Assembly: GCA_028564705.1 (NCBI GenBank)
Contig: JAPXFQ010000787.1
Span: forward strand, 4,030,001 to 4,094,000
DNA from: Apricaphanius iberus
Taxonomy: Eukaryota > Chordata > Actinopteri > Cyprinodontiformes > Aphaniidae
Direction: 5' to 3'
DNA length: 64,000 bases
A program made the translations under genes and the position numbers. This document shows, one piece after another, positions 32,448-43,369 of the stretch (the stretch's first letter is position 1; each line of letters opens with the position of its first letter). The notes below the pieces were generated by a model. That model made no database searches. It was not told the DNA's origin and saw only the letters and a list, made by a program, of their open reading frames with translations.

Positions 32448-32895
32448 TCCGGTTCGGGTGGAAGGCATCCCTAAAACAGTCGTAATCACTCCATTCGGCC
32501 TGTTTGAGTTTTTTAAAGGCGCCGCTCAAACTTTCCAGAGGTTGATGGATTCAGTCTTGCGCAGCTTGTCATTTGTGTTCGTTTATTTGGACGACATCCT
32601 GGTGGCCAGCAGCTCGGCTGAGCAGCACTTGTCGCACCTCCGTCAGGTTTTTCGATGTCTGGCGGCGCACGTTCTGATCGTCAACCCAGCACAATGCCGG
32701 TTCGGGTTGCCGCTCATTGACTTTTCGGGCCATCGCATTTCTGCCAGCGGTGCCGTCCCATCACCCACTAAGGTGCAGGCGGTGACCGATTTCCTGCGTC
32801 CGCAGACAGTAAAAGCCCTGCAAGAGTTTCTGGGGATGGTTAGTTTTTACAACCGTTTTATCTCCAGAGCAGCACGGTTTCTGCAGCCGCTTTAC
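32448..32895 (+). mobile_element. Ty3/Gypsy reverse transcriptase fragment flanked by ~100-bp direct repeats
   Basis: An open frame (32458-32946) encodes the centre of a Gypsy reverse transcriptase: TPFGLFEF, AAQTFQRLMDSVLRSL, the catalytic VYLDDILVAS, LSHLRQVFRCL, CRFGLPLIDFSGHRIS and LQEFLGMVSFYNRFI. The motif normally between FEF and AAQTF is missing about eight residues, so it is defective. The ORF's last codons run into the right-hand flanking repeat and are not Gypsy. GC content and codon use differ from the AT-rich surroundings. No LTR, gag or integrase lies next to it. Confidence 0.88.
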
Positions 32896-32999
32896 TGTGG
32901 CAAAATCAACGTGAACATTTTTGAATCCAAACATAATTTTTTTTAAATACAAACATCCTGTTGTCTGGGTGTGAGTGGAGCCCCCTGGTGGTCTGCCAC
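32896..32999 (+). repeat. Right copy of direct repeat flanking the Gypsy RT fragment
   Basis: This copy matches 32345-32447 with scattered substitutions and small indels and ends CCCTGGTGGTCTGCCAC. Confidence 0.8.
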
Positions 33000-33464
33000 A
33001 GGACGTTATTTTCTCCATCTAAGGAGAAAAGTATAAAGGGTCTAATACTGGTGAGCAAATCGGTCTGCTAACAATTCTAATCTAATTTTAATTTTTTTAG
33101 TGTGACTTTTTTAAAGATAGTGCCTACAAAAATGTCTGGTATCAAATGATAGTCTGTTCTTATTAGTTTAAAAGATATAGAAGAGTTTTAGAAATGTTGT
33201 AAATCTGCATATGTCATGTATTGTTTAATGAATTTTCAGGGATCCTGGAAACAGAATTAGTCATCCAGGGGCTGTTCACGAAACACAATTTGATGAATAT
33301 TACAAAAAGGGATCTGAAGACAGAACTAGAGCAAAAGGACAGCTGAGATTCAAGATGTTCCAAATGCATTGTGTTCTTCCTCTTGATGTGTATGATCGCT
33401 TGTCCTGTACTGAGCACTGGATTTGCCTTATGGCAAAATATCAACGGCGTAGCATCTGAAAAAT
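33000..33464. other. Flank upstream of the TLR pseudogene
   Basis: No complete exon. Around 33354-33440 one plus frame (MHCVLLLMCMIACPVLSTGF) looks like a signal peptide and may be the relic of the pseudogene's N-terminus, joined to the LRR part by a large deletion. This is speculative. Confidence 0.3.
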
Positions 33465-35468
33465 CATACTTTCCTTAGCAAAGTGTCCAGTCTTGATATC
33501 AAAGCATTATTTGGGGCGGTAAACTCATTACTTACCTTTTTATGGATGAACAGCATGGAATACAATGTAAGCCAACTGGTCAACATTTCAGGCTCCATCC
33601 CTGCGATGTCCAAACTGCACTTAAGAAAAAATAAGATCAAGATGATCCAGTCAGATTTTTTCAAACTATGCGTTAATTTGACCGAGTTAGATTTAGCATA
33701 TAATTATATACACACTATCCAAGAAAATTGTTTCACAGCTCTGAAAGATCTAAAAATTTTGACTCTGAGAAACAACATACCTTCCTTTGTTCGCAACAAG
33801 TACTCTACAAAATCTTTCAGAGCTTGATCTTGCCAGCAAAAAAATCAGTTCAATCGCCTGTGAGGATTTCTCCAACTATGCGATGCTCAAGGAACTAACA
33901 CTGAAGAACAACAGATCTGTCCGACTGTGCTTTCAAGGATTTACCACGACTCTAAATTCTCAGATTACAATCCAATCACATTACACGTATAAATAGAGCG
34001 TTTAAAAATAATCTTCCAAACCTTAAGCAGCTGTATTTGAATGGAAATAAACTCACTGCCATTTTATCAAAGGAATTTAGTGGCCTGTACTCTCTCTTGA
34101 ACTTATCATTGCATCAGAATCAAATAAAGGACCTTCGCAAAGACAGTTTAGTTGGACTGACAAATCTCACGGATGTTCACTTGCAGTCAAAGACCCTAAA
34201 GTCAGGGGCTTTCAATTCTCTTTTTAATCTAAGAAGATTGGATCTATGTTCTAATCACATCCAATATGTTTACAGTAAACCTCTGATCCATCCGCCATTT
34301 TCTTATCTGTCCACTTCGGAGGAGTTGTCCATTAGCAGTCAGCACTTGTCTGGGAAATTATTTTTGTCTGTCAATTTCCTGCGAGGTTTAAGAAACCTGT
34401 TAAGTTTCAATGCAAAGAAAATTCAACTTACCTACCTTGATAAAGAAAAAATTAAATAATAAACACTCCAAAGCCAGAAAAACTTGATATCAGTGCCAAA
34501 GATTCGAGGACACTGTCTCTACAAATGTTTGCCCCATTTCAAAACCTTAAAAGCCTCTTCATACAACGAACAGGTCTTCAGTCATTAGATTTCCTCATAA
34601 ATGCCAACCTGACCAATGTGGAGTTCCTGGAGGGAAGACACAACCAGTACTCAGTTATCATTGATGATGTAATCAAGTCCCTTCCATCTCTTTTGTATGT
34701 GGACTTTAATCAGTTTTACCTGTGATTGTGATAACGGCTGGTTCATAACATGGACAATAAACAGTAGACAAACACAGGTGATGCATATAACTATTTGTGC
34801 AACTATCCAGATGAATTCAAAGGCAAAAGATTTTAGATTTTGAATACACGTCCTGCTTACAGGATATCGGCTTCATCTGCTTTGTGTCCTCAACAACCAT
34901 GATCCTCGTTGTTACAGTTTGCTCCTTCAATTACCATTTCATGAGGTCTCAACTGTACATTGCCTACAACCTATTCTAGGATTGTCTCTTTGACTCAAAA
35001 TACAAAAATAAGCAAGCTCCTCATCAGTACGATGTCTTTGTCTGCTACAACTCCAATGATGACTGCACTGTGTGGTCTGATCACACTTAGATCTGCTGCT
35101 GTCATTCACCTGCACATCTGTGAATGGAACCCTGCTGCTGTTCTTATGTTAAAAGGATGTTTATCTCTTCATAGTTCTTTTATATTACATACAGATTATA
35201 ATATTTATAAAGACTTTAGCCTTATGGCTCATTCTTTTTATTTTATTTTTTTTATTTTATTTTATTTTTACTTATGTTAAATGTTTTATGTGCACAACTG
35301 TACCGGAAAAAATTCCTAGTTTGTGAACTTGTTCTCAAACAATGGCAATAAAACCGATTCTGATTCTGATTCTGATTCTGATGAGCCCTGGGTGGTTGGA
35401 GAACTGTTACCCAAGCTGGAAGAAGAGCAGGGCTGGAGGTTGCCTGCACCATCGGGACTTTGAACCAG
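33465..35468 (+). pseudogene. TLR pseudogene, exon 1 equivalent (same family as 20951-26919)
   Basis: The sequence aligns with the intact TLR from its VSSLD segment (about residue 265) to the exon 1 donor: LRRs in several frames (SIPAMSKLHLRKNKIKMIQ; LSELDLASKKISSIACEDFS; LNGNKLTAILSKEFSGL; NLRRLDLCSNHIQYVYS), the YSVIIDDVIKSLPSLLYVDF block, a decayed LRR C-terminal cap, a membrane segment and TIR box 1 (YDVFVCYNSND). Roughly the first 260 residues are absent or unrecognisable. Defects include frameshifts near 33780, 33960 and 34720, in-frame stops at 34457-34462, a stop just after the membrane segment, a LINE insertion at 35063-35378, and a 2-bp deletion near 35440 before DFEPG. The splice donor AG|GTAAGA at 35468 is kept. 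Gene order and orientation suggest a tandem duplicate of the gene at 20951. Confidence 0.92.
35063..35378 (+). mobile_element. LINE 3'-end insertion in the pseudogene TIR
   Basis: The TIR coding sequence breaks at AATGATGA (35055-35062) and resumes at TGATGAGCCCTGG (35379). Between lies a 316-bp insert ending GCAATAAAACCG and about four ATTCTG units, the tail of a common fish LINE. The flanking TGATGA (35057-35062 and 35379-35384) looks like a short target duplication, though part of the right copy could come from the tail. The 5' part of the LINE is missing. Confidence 0.75.
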
Positions 35469-35583
35469 GTAAGAACATCTTTATATTAGAGCCTTCACAT
35501 TTGCATTACACTGAGTGCTTGTGCTGTTCAACTGTTCAGGGTCAGTAGACATTACATTGGATGCTTGAACAAATCAGTACAGG

Positions 35584-35735
35584 GCAGGGCGTTGTGTAGG
35601 GGTAGATTGGCCCCATATACTGAAGCTATTAGCCATTGCCACAGCTGTCCAAGGTGTTCAATTCCCAAATCTTGGACCTTTGCTGTGTGTCTTTCCCCCA
35701 CTTTTCTATATACTTATTTCCTGACTGATCTGCTG
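35584..35735 (+). mobile_element. tRNA-derived SINE
   Basis: The sequence from GGCGTTGTGTAGGGGTAG through TTCAATTCCCAAATCTTGG is a decayed tRNA-like head (weak A and B boxes), followed by GGACCTTTGCTGTGTGTC and TTTCCCCCACTTTTCTAT, the body shared by a widespread fish SINE. It abuts the TTAA element on its right. Confidence 0.7.
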
Positions 35736-35741
35736 TATTAA

Positions 35742-37491
35742 AGTGGACCTGGCATGACATTTGCATTTTTTGATCATATCTTTTAGTTCCCCCAGACTGC
35801 CTAAGGGGTTGAAAGTACTGATTAGTCTTTCCTTTGTTCCAGGGTATGTCTGCCTACATAGTGAAACTGAAACTCAGAAATGGGCTGTTTGGCAGTTCGG
35901 CATATGACGACACGTTTCGGCATATTACGTGTAGAGTTCCAGCCAATTACCCCATTCCCCGAAATACACCCTGCAAGTCCCTCCCTCCGCGGTGCGGAAC
36001 GCTACGATAACAGGCAAACAACAAACCAACAGCATGGAGTCCAGACCGCATCCAAACTGCACTGTACCTGGGTGTACAAAAGAGAACATAAATATTTTTG
36101 TCCTCCCCACTTCTGAGCCACTGAAAAGCTTGTGGATAGATTTTATGTATGCAGGGAATGTGCCTGACTGACTGCCAAAGCGTGTGGTAGATTGTGGCAA
36201 ACATTTCTCGGATGACATACAGCAGTGGATTCGCAGATCGTCTTAAACTTCTACCAGGATTAATACCAACTCTCCATGAACCAGCAAATATCCCTGTACA
36301 AGTAAGCATATTTCCTCAATAATGTCCTTCAGCTGTTAGTAGACATTGTGGCATTGTTTGAGTTGTTCGCTTTTCAATTAGCTTCATAGCTAACATTCAG
36401 AATTAGCTTCACAGCGAATAACCCAGTTTGTTTATTTAGCATTGGTGCTAGTATGCTTTTATTTTGGGGGAAAAAGATTATATATTATGTGTTACGGTCT
36501 CCTTTGTTTTGTACAGGGTCTTTTGTGTAGTTTTTTTTTTCTCTTTCCTCCAATTTTCTGTGTTTAGGAAGGAAGAGCTACCTGGAGTTTACCATCACCA
36601 TGGTGACCAATCTCAGCTGCAGCCCATGACACCGTTGGAGCAATGTGGCTGTGCAGAAGCAGGTGCTGTTAATCAGACTGATTGTTGCCTTTGGTCCAGA
36701 CCAGATAAAACTCCAGTGGAACCACTCATCGTGGAGCTACTTCTGCCTTAAGTAGACTCCACTCTGCTGAGCCTCATGTATCAGGTTCTAACAACTTTGT
36801 TAGAAAGTTTGGTTAGCTGTTGTTCTCTAGTTAAAATGCTACGTTAGACCTTAAGTATTGGACAACTTTGTTCTAGTTTCCTTTGAGTAAACTGTTGTTC
36901 CCTCTTCATTTAGTATTTTCGTATCATTATTGAAGTGTCTGGTATTGTTTTGCAAATATTGGTTGGTTTGACACTACCTCCCTTAGTTAGCTACTTTTCT
37001 TTAATCGCCTTGTTCCAGCCAAGAAGAGCTGTGGTTCTCAGTTTGGGGGAAAACCCTCCACCCAAGGTTGTGAATTATCAAGGGCCGTCTCTAGAGGACT
37101 TTGTTACGTTTCTCCGGCCCTTAAAACTGTTGTACCAAAGGAAATGCTTTGGGGGTTGCTTTAATAAATTTCATTGTACACTCTTTTACCCTGCTGTCCC
37201 CTTCTCTTCCTTGCGTCCTCCCCTTACCAGTTAGAGGGGGGATGCGTAACATTATAGTTGAACATTCGAAATATCGTTAGACTCATTGCCCACAGAAGCA
37301 CGTAGCCTAGGCCCCGCCCACTGAAACCCGGTCGTTCTGTGCTAATGCTCACAGAAGGGCTACCTTGTCACACCTGCAATTCTACAGCAAGGCTGAATTA
37401 CGGCAAGCGAACCTTTGATAGAGTTTTAAGGTACTTACAGTAAGGCTAAAAAGGTCCCAAACGTCACTGCGAATTTCATGCCAGTTCTACT
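35742..37491 (+). mobile_element. Kolobok-like transposon (TTAA target, THAP remnant)
   Basis: AGTGGACCTGGCATGACATT at 35742 is matched by an inverted right end (reverse complement AGTAGAACTGGCATGAAATT) ending at 37491. Both ends are bordered by TTAA (35738-35741 and 37492-37495). At 36034-36230 the plus strand encodes a THAP-type zinc finger start: C-x4-C in NCTVPGCTKEN, a Leu/Trp segment (KSLWIDFMYAG), an in-frame stop, then VDCGKHFSDDI with the C-x2-H pair. THAP DNA-binding domains and TTAA targets are both hallmarks of Kolobok transposases. No catalytic domain remains recognisable. The element sits in the pseudogene's first intron. Confidence 0.8.
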
Positions 37492-37495
37492 TTAA

Positions 37496-39212
37496 AGGTC
37501 ACAACACTGTAAACCCCAATATTGAAATTACTGATTTACACTGAGTAGCTGAAACTCAATATTTTGAAGAAAAAAACTTCTAACTCCAATGTTTTGACTT
37601 AGTGCAACATATTCTTGTTTTTGAGTAAATGTAACTCAAATCTTTTCATAATGATCACATATCCCAGGGTGCTTAGGGGCATGTTTATAACACTGAGTGT
37701 CTTGGAAGTCTGTATTAAAGTATCCAGTGTCTTATCTTACTGCTCAAATGTTAGTGACAATCTTGATTCCACACCCACAGTGATAAGAGTTCTCTTGAAT
37801 GTGTCAAGTGTTGAGTCTTATTGTATTAATCGTTACTGTATATTATGTCTGTCTGTCATATAGATAACGCCTCTATACTGTAATATAAATAGGTTTTATA
37901 ACTGAAACCTGCTCACATCACACTTGAACATACAATTTAACATACTAAGGACTGTAGAGTCTATGATGTAACTCAGATTTCCTGAGTGCCTCTCTGGGAT
38001 GTCCGACCTGGGAATATAGGTGACAGTTTTTAAAACTTCAAAGTTGTACAATATCTTTTCCACTGATATAATTAGATGAGAATATCTGAGTGAGAGACCG
38101 AAAGTGCAGAGACACATGGAATCTGATGGAACAGAAACTAAAAACCTAGAGACATACAGCCACCAATTGTTGAAGTTGTCCATCTTAAAAAGATGAGAGG
38201 TTTCTAATTTTCATCATAGGTAGACGTCAAACTAGACAAAAGTTAAAACACAAAGCAGAGCATAACTCATCATTAGAGGGACTGAAACACAAAAACAGAC
38301 AAATTCTGTAACGGGACTGAACAGAAAACAGGAAGTAAAGCGATCTTAGAACAGAAACATCAGGGGTGACCAAAAACAAGAAACTCAAAATAAAAGCAAA
38401 TGAACTATTTATTAGAATAAATCCAAAAAAGACAGTTTGGAATGACTTTTTGGAAATTCTATTATAGTTTTGTAACCTTTCCCAGATTGGCTTTTATGAC
38501 TTCTTAATGTCTCTGTAGCTTCACAGTGTGTAGGGCTCTGTTTTAACGGAAAGGCAGGAACCTTTCTGGCATAGCTGTTAAAATACTGTCACCCACTTGA
38601 ATGTAAATCCATTTTGTACTATTGAACTGCAGCAACCTAAGCTTTATCACCTATTTTTGGAAACAGCGGCTTCAATTCAAGTTGTTTTAGTTCCTTCTTG
38701 TTGGACTACTATGGGGAATGTGTCCCTCTATGCTTTTTACTTTAGAGAAGTTAAAGTATTTTGCTATTTAAGAACTGTGTGATATCCCCGTGTCTTATTT
38801 TCCTCTGTTTCTGGGGCAGGGATCTTTAGATCCGGTCTGACATTCTCCTTCGGTTTTATTTTCTCAGACCCAGTGTTGCTGCACACAAAACTTCAACCTG
38901 TTCACTCAGCTATTCATGTATTTTTCACCACAGCTACACAATCTAGTTTTAATGCTATTTTAGCTTCTGCTCTCTCATGTGGGACACCAACAGTTTCACA
39001 TCACAACCGTCGAAGGAACCTACCGTGATCCTTCTTTTTTTTGGGTCTGATTTATGATTTGGTATGAATTCCCAATCTACAAAGCAGAAATAATTTGCAC
39101 CAGTGGGTGCTTTTAATGACATAAATACCCCAGAAGGTGTCACTGTCGCATCTTAGTTGACCCATTAGAAAGTCGTTGTGATGGATCTTCGGTTGGTTGC
39201 TCTCTTCTGCAG
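37496..39212. other. Pseudogene intron remainder; repeat fragments
   Basis: CACAACACTGTAAA and AGTAAATGTAACTC near 37500-37640 look like a dispersed fish repeat. AGATGAGAGGTTTCTAATTT with TCATCATAGGTAGAC near 38193-38228 resembles a piece of a Tc1-type element terminus. I could not outline either element and see no exon. Confidence 0.4.
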
Positions 39213-39312
39213 GGAAGCCCATCATAGACAACATCACGGATGCCATCTATAGCAGCAGGAAGACCATCTGTGTGATCAGCCTGAGATACCTCAGGGAGGT
39301 CCAGACAGCCAG
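39213..39312 (+). pseudogene. TLR pseudogene, exon 2 equivalent
   Basis: The acceptor TCTCTTCTGCAG precedes 39213 and the donor GTAATG follows 39312. The 100-bp exon reads PIIDNITDAIYSSRKTICV then ISLRYLREVQTA, matching exon 2 of the intact gene except for an 18-bp in-frame deletion that removes six residues (ESEWCS) of the TIR core. Phase and both splice sites are conserved. No exon 3 equivalent was found downstream. Confidence 0.92.
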
Positions 39313-40436
39313 GTAATGAAGACAATAATGCAGAGTACAATGCTGATACTATTTTTTATTTGCCCACCCAGCAGTAACAATGATTATAAGTGAGTATCAG
39401 ATAGGGACGCGTATGTGTAAATAATTGCATGACTCTTTCATGACCCGGATCAATATTGGGTTCAGAAGTCAAGCTGAGTACATCCCCAATTCTCCACTAA
39501 TCAGAGATATATGAAAATGAAGTTTGTAATGTCTATAAACTATTTTGGACATGGAGACCAATTTGAATGCTGCCCAACAGCTCTAAGCTGAACTGTGTTA
39601 TGAATTGCACTGATTTGACATGCTTTAAAACTGTATTAAAGATTTCCAAAATCCTAACCTGTCATACTTTTAAATCATTTCTGTATTAAGTCATTCTTTA
39701 TCCCTTATTTTATAAGTTATATTTCAAAGGTTATTTGACATGTTGCTGATTGCTTTGGTAGTCATTTAACTGCTGCCTGTAACATATTAACAATGTTTTG
39801 GCCCTTTATTTTATACAATAACTTCCTTTTTTGTGTCACTTCTAATGACCATTTATCTTTTATGCAGACAATACATCACATTAGAGTGTAGGTTTCAGTC
39901 ATTTTGAGATAAATGTGTATTTTTTAATCCATCAAATGTTATTTGTACGTCTGATTTCATGCAAAAATCACAAGAGAAGGCTTTACAATATAAAAACATA
40001 AAAATAAACAAAGAAATCACATTTAAAGCAAAATCGATCATACACAATCATAAACAATCAGTTAATGCAAAGACACGGTGTTCTGACAAAGCAGCATACC
40101 CATCAGAATGACATACGTTTAGGCATTTAAAAAAAAAAATCTCCTTCTGTGACCTTAGGGTTGCAACATAAAACTTGGGCTGATTAAAATTGGTTAGATA
40201 ACTCAAATTACAGAATGCTATTCTGAAAAGTATGCTAAATTGATAGACCAGTGGTTCAACTCTACTACTACTAATAATAATAATAGTAATAATAATAATA
40301 ATAATAGAAAATAAATAAATCAGATTGAAAATATAAAAAGTAGACAAATGAAGTACCTCAATTAAGGGGAAGTTCATTGAGGAAGTTTTATTATTTATTT
40401 TTTTTCTTTACCCAGATCTTATTTTTTTAGCAAATA
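39313..40436. other. Intergenic DNA downstream of the TLR pseudogene
   Basis: No sequence like TLR exon 3 (SFRLFDEQKD) is present. An imperfect TAA microsatellite lies near 40262-40310. Nothing else identified. Confidence 0.5.
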
Positions 40437-40772
40437 CTGTATTACGTTCATTTAAACACCCAGGCAAGTTTGGAGCTACTTGGAGTCCTTCGGGAGAAGT
40501 TTACATCCAGTCGATATTGGTGTATATCCATATAATAACAGTCATTCGGGGCAGGAGATTTGTCGCCCATAAAGGCATTATCTGCCCCAAAACTCCTTCA
40601 TTTAACCATATTTTGGTATCAATTGTTAGCACTACTCCCCTCAGAATGTTCAGAATGTTCAGAGTTCTGAATGTCAAGGAAGTGCTTATTTGTTCAGTTC
40701 CGAAGTGATTTAGAGACTACACTATCGCCTATTACAATTATATTACTGCCGTACTCAATCCCGGTTGCAGAT
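40437..40772. repeat. Kolobok-like dispersed repeat, copy 2
   Basis: CAGGCAAGTTTGGAGCTAC, ATCCATATAATAAC, GGGGCAGGAGATTTG, TTATCTGCCCC and CATTTAACCAT match copy 3 at 48180-48480 in order and spacing. The beginning equivalent to 48121-48180 is poorly conserved. Confidence 0.7.
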
Positions 40773-42159
40773 TGGTTACGGTTATCTGTTCACATGTTTA
40801 TTAGCTTTTGCAAATTTGGCTAGCAGAACGCACTGATTTATGGAAACGGAGATCCTTCAAACAGAAGAACGGTGTAATAAAATGCAACAAACCCTTGCAG
40901 ATTCAGAAATAAATACTAGTCAATTCTGAGATTAAAGTCAGAATTCTGAGAAAAAAGTCAGAAATACTGTATATATTTTTTTTCTTCAGTTGCCCTAATC
41001 CTTTTTGTAAAAATAAATTATTGCTCTTGTCCAAAATTATTATATTATATTAAACATTATTTTGGTGAAAAATATTACAAAACACAATGAAGGAGTTAAA
41101 AAAGGTTGAAAAAACCTGCACTACTGTATAAAAAAACGTGGCTATTTGGCTACAGTCATAATCATCGACCAGCAGGAGGCGTCTCATTTCTTGGTTTATT
41201 TTATTATCAATGGAGGGTGATGATCTAAACAATCCGTGGAAACGGGGTACAACTTTCATGTGAATAATTATGATGCAATTATATAATAAATAATTATTAA
41301 ATTAACTGCAAACCACATATAATCAAGAGAACTGTTAATAGATCCAACTAAATATAACATAAAGAGAGTCATATACAATAAACGATCAAAGATTATGTTT
41401 TTTTCAGCAACTCCTACACAGTCCTGGTTCTGACCAAGCATTGTGTAGATTGTAGCTGTGAATAACGAAGTACTGACGTCTGTTTATGCACTCTGAAGAC
41501 CTTTTCCTTCCACTTACTAAGAAAGTAATTTAATCCCTACATAGAAATATTCCCTAACATCATGTAAAACATATGAGTTTTCTTGAACTTGAATTATTTC
41601 CTCCCACTTTTTTTATTAATCGTTTTATATTTTATTCCTCCCCTGATTATGAAATGTATTATTCATTTCTATTGTCTGCAGACTTTCATAGATTTCCACA
41701 CAAGTTCACAACATTTCTCTAGGAACATTTGTCATAATCGCTGATGCGTTGATCTGGTAATTAAAAACCCAGTTGTGTAAATATGTCTGAGTTGCTCTAT
41801 TTGCTTGGATGTCACTGCATCACCCTGATTTTCTGCAAACGAGTTCGAATCATTCATCTTGAGAAAATGTTTCTGCGTAAATTGAAGGTATCAAAATCAG
41901 AAAAAGAAAATATTTAACCCAAAAATATATTTCTCATCATGGATGTGGTGAATAATTTGCTTCAGCTGTAGGCTGTTTTTTTATTTTATCCATATTTTAA
42001 CATGGTGTTCTTTCAATGTCTTGGTTAAAATCTTACAAATTGCAAACATTAAAAAAAACAAAATATTGCACTTCTGCAACAATTTTACCTTAATACTGAT
42101 TTCAACTCAACGTTGCAAAAACACACGAATAAGCCTTGACTAAAGTTTTTTTTGTTGGA
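40773..42159. other. AT-rich intergenic DNA, nothing identified
   Basis: No exon or repeat recognised in 1.4 kb between the repeat and the 3' end of the chemokine gene. Confidence 0.45.
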
Positions 42160-42165
42160 TTTATT
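42160..42165 (-). terminator. AATAAA polyadenylation signal of the chemokine gene
   Basis: The minus strand reads AATAAA about 290 bases after the chemokine stop codon. No ATTTA motif was seen in the intervening 3' UTR. Confidence 0.5.
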
Positions 42166-42453
42166 GAAAAATATAACAAACAAGAATAATGCAAGAAATA
42201 CAAAGATACATGTTTATTTTTAAAGCTTTTTTAACTCAGCTACAGATGGGGTATTATTAATACTACACGTTACTGTTTATAAAACAGAAGAGATTTTTTT
42301 TAAAAAGGGTCACAGATGAACATATAATATCCCTGTTAACCTTCACCAAGACTTTAACAGAACCTCAACATGTGATTTCTCTTGTTTTTCATCCATTTAA
42401 ACTCCAGACTGTACAGTTTAGTTTTCATTGCTGAACATCTCCTCAATCGGAAT

Positions 42454-43229
42454 TCAATTGGTCTTCATCCTCCTCCTCTCTCTGCAAAAGACAACACGGA
42501 TTTGATGAGTGAGAGGCTGTGAGAGAGCCAAAAGTGATGCACGTTGAAGAGGAATGTTTGATAAACTCACTTCACACACTTCATCACCTCCAAGGTTCTT
42601 GGGTTCGACGGGTCGGCACACACGAACCTCCTGTGGCTGTGGAAGCTGCAGGACGAGACGAACGAACACATGAGCCGTCAATTCTTTGGGACTCCCGCTG
42701 AGTCGCTCTGGTTGATGTTTAACAAGCTTTTTATTCAGTTGTGCATTAATGTAATACAAAATGGCCTATCTAATGCACAAGTTAAACAAAAAACGTCAGT
42801 ATTTGCTAGATTTAACACTTTCTTGTATTTCTAGTCAATGTTCAACTAAGGCAACCAAAACAAACCTTAAGAGATCTGAAAAAACTCATATAACTTTATA
42901 TTTTTAAACTATCAGCTGTAACATGAGGGGCCTAACTCACATGATGGCACTGATGTCACAGGAGCCGTTGATGGTCTGAATGGTGTAGCCCTTGATCCGG
43001 CTGCAGGGCGGCAGGTGTCTCTTGCTGTATTTCATGCAGCAGCTTGCTGTCAACGCGTTGAAACAAAACGACTGTTAACACCCCACATCTTTTGAAGATA
43101 TGCATCTCAAAGACATCGGAGCCTTTACAGGTTCGCCTCACTCTCACCTGACTCCGAGCCGGTGATAAAGCTGGCAGCGATGAGGACTGCGCACAGGGCT
43201 GCAAAGAGGCACGCTTTACTGCTTGCCAT
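42454..43229 (-). CDS. CC chemokine (CCL20-like), four exons
   Basis: This encodes a small secreted chemoattractant acting on leukocyte chemokine receptors. Exons on the minus strand are 43229-43148, 43046-42941, 42645-42571 and 42481-42454 (291 nt, 96 aa plus stop). All introns are GT-AG and the phases (1, 2, 2) join without a break. Residues 1-27 form a signal peptide (MASSKACLFAALCAVLIAAS, then FITGSES). The mature protein starts near ASCCMKYSK, with the CC pair, a Cys in LPPC, GYTIQTINGSCD in the beta-strand region, FVCADP, an extra Cys in MKCV, and a basic tail (ERRRMKTN). It therefore has six Cys rather than four. Three exons are usual for CC chemokines; here a short fourth exon carries the tail. 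The pattern resembles fish CCL20, but CCL27/28-like remains possible, so no symbol is assigned. Confidence 0.88.
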
Positions 43230-43330
43230 TCTCGCTCTGCGTTCCCAGCGTGTTTGGTGTGAAGCTGAAGAGGTGTAAAAGGTCTGAGGGAATTCAGCGA
43301 TTGCTATGTACGCCAGGTGATGAGCTCCCT

Positions 43331-43340
43331 CCTTAAATAT
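43331..43340 (-). promoter_or_regulatory. TATA-like box of the chemokine gene
   Basis: The minus strand reads ATATTTAAGG about 100 bases upstream of the chemokine ATG. A start site some 30 bases downstream would leave a 5' UTR of roughly 75 nt. Confidence 0.5.
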
Positions 43341-43349
43341 GCCAACAAT

Positions 43350-43359
43350 GGGAGTTTCC
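43350..43359 (+). promoter_or_regulatory. NF-kB-type site upstream of the chemokine gene
   Basis: GGGAGTTTCC matches the NF-kB consensus GGGRNNYYCC exactly and lies ten bases upstream of the TATA-like box, a position typical of inflammatory chemokine promoters. Binding is inferred from sequence only. Confidence 0.6.
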
Positions 43360-43369
43360 AGGAGGGCTG

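Noticed and set aside
32761..33018. Minus-strand 85-codon frame
   Set aside because: Antisense to the Gypsy RT and direct repeat; no motif.
35925..36309. Minus-strand frames of 97 and 120 codons
   Set aside because: Antisense to the THAP remnant inside the Kolobok-like element; no independent motif.
39052..39340. Minus-strand frames over TLR pseudogene exon 2, and similar ones at 26129-26489
   Set aside because: Both lie antisense to the conserved TLR exon 2, which explains why they look alike.
39313..40436. Third exon of the TLR pseudogene
   Set aside because: I looked for the SFRLFDEQKD, YLSWP and FW box and found none downstream of 39312.
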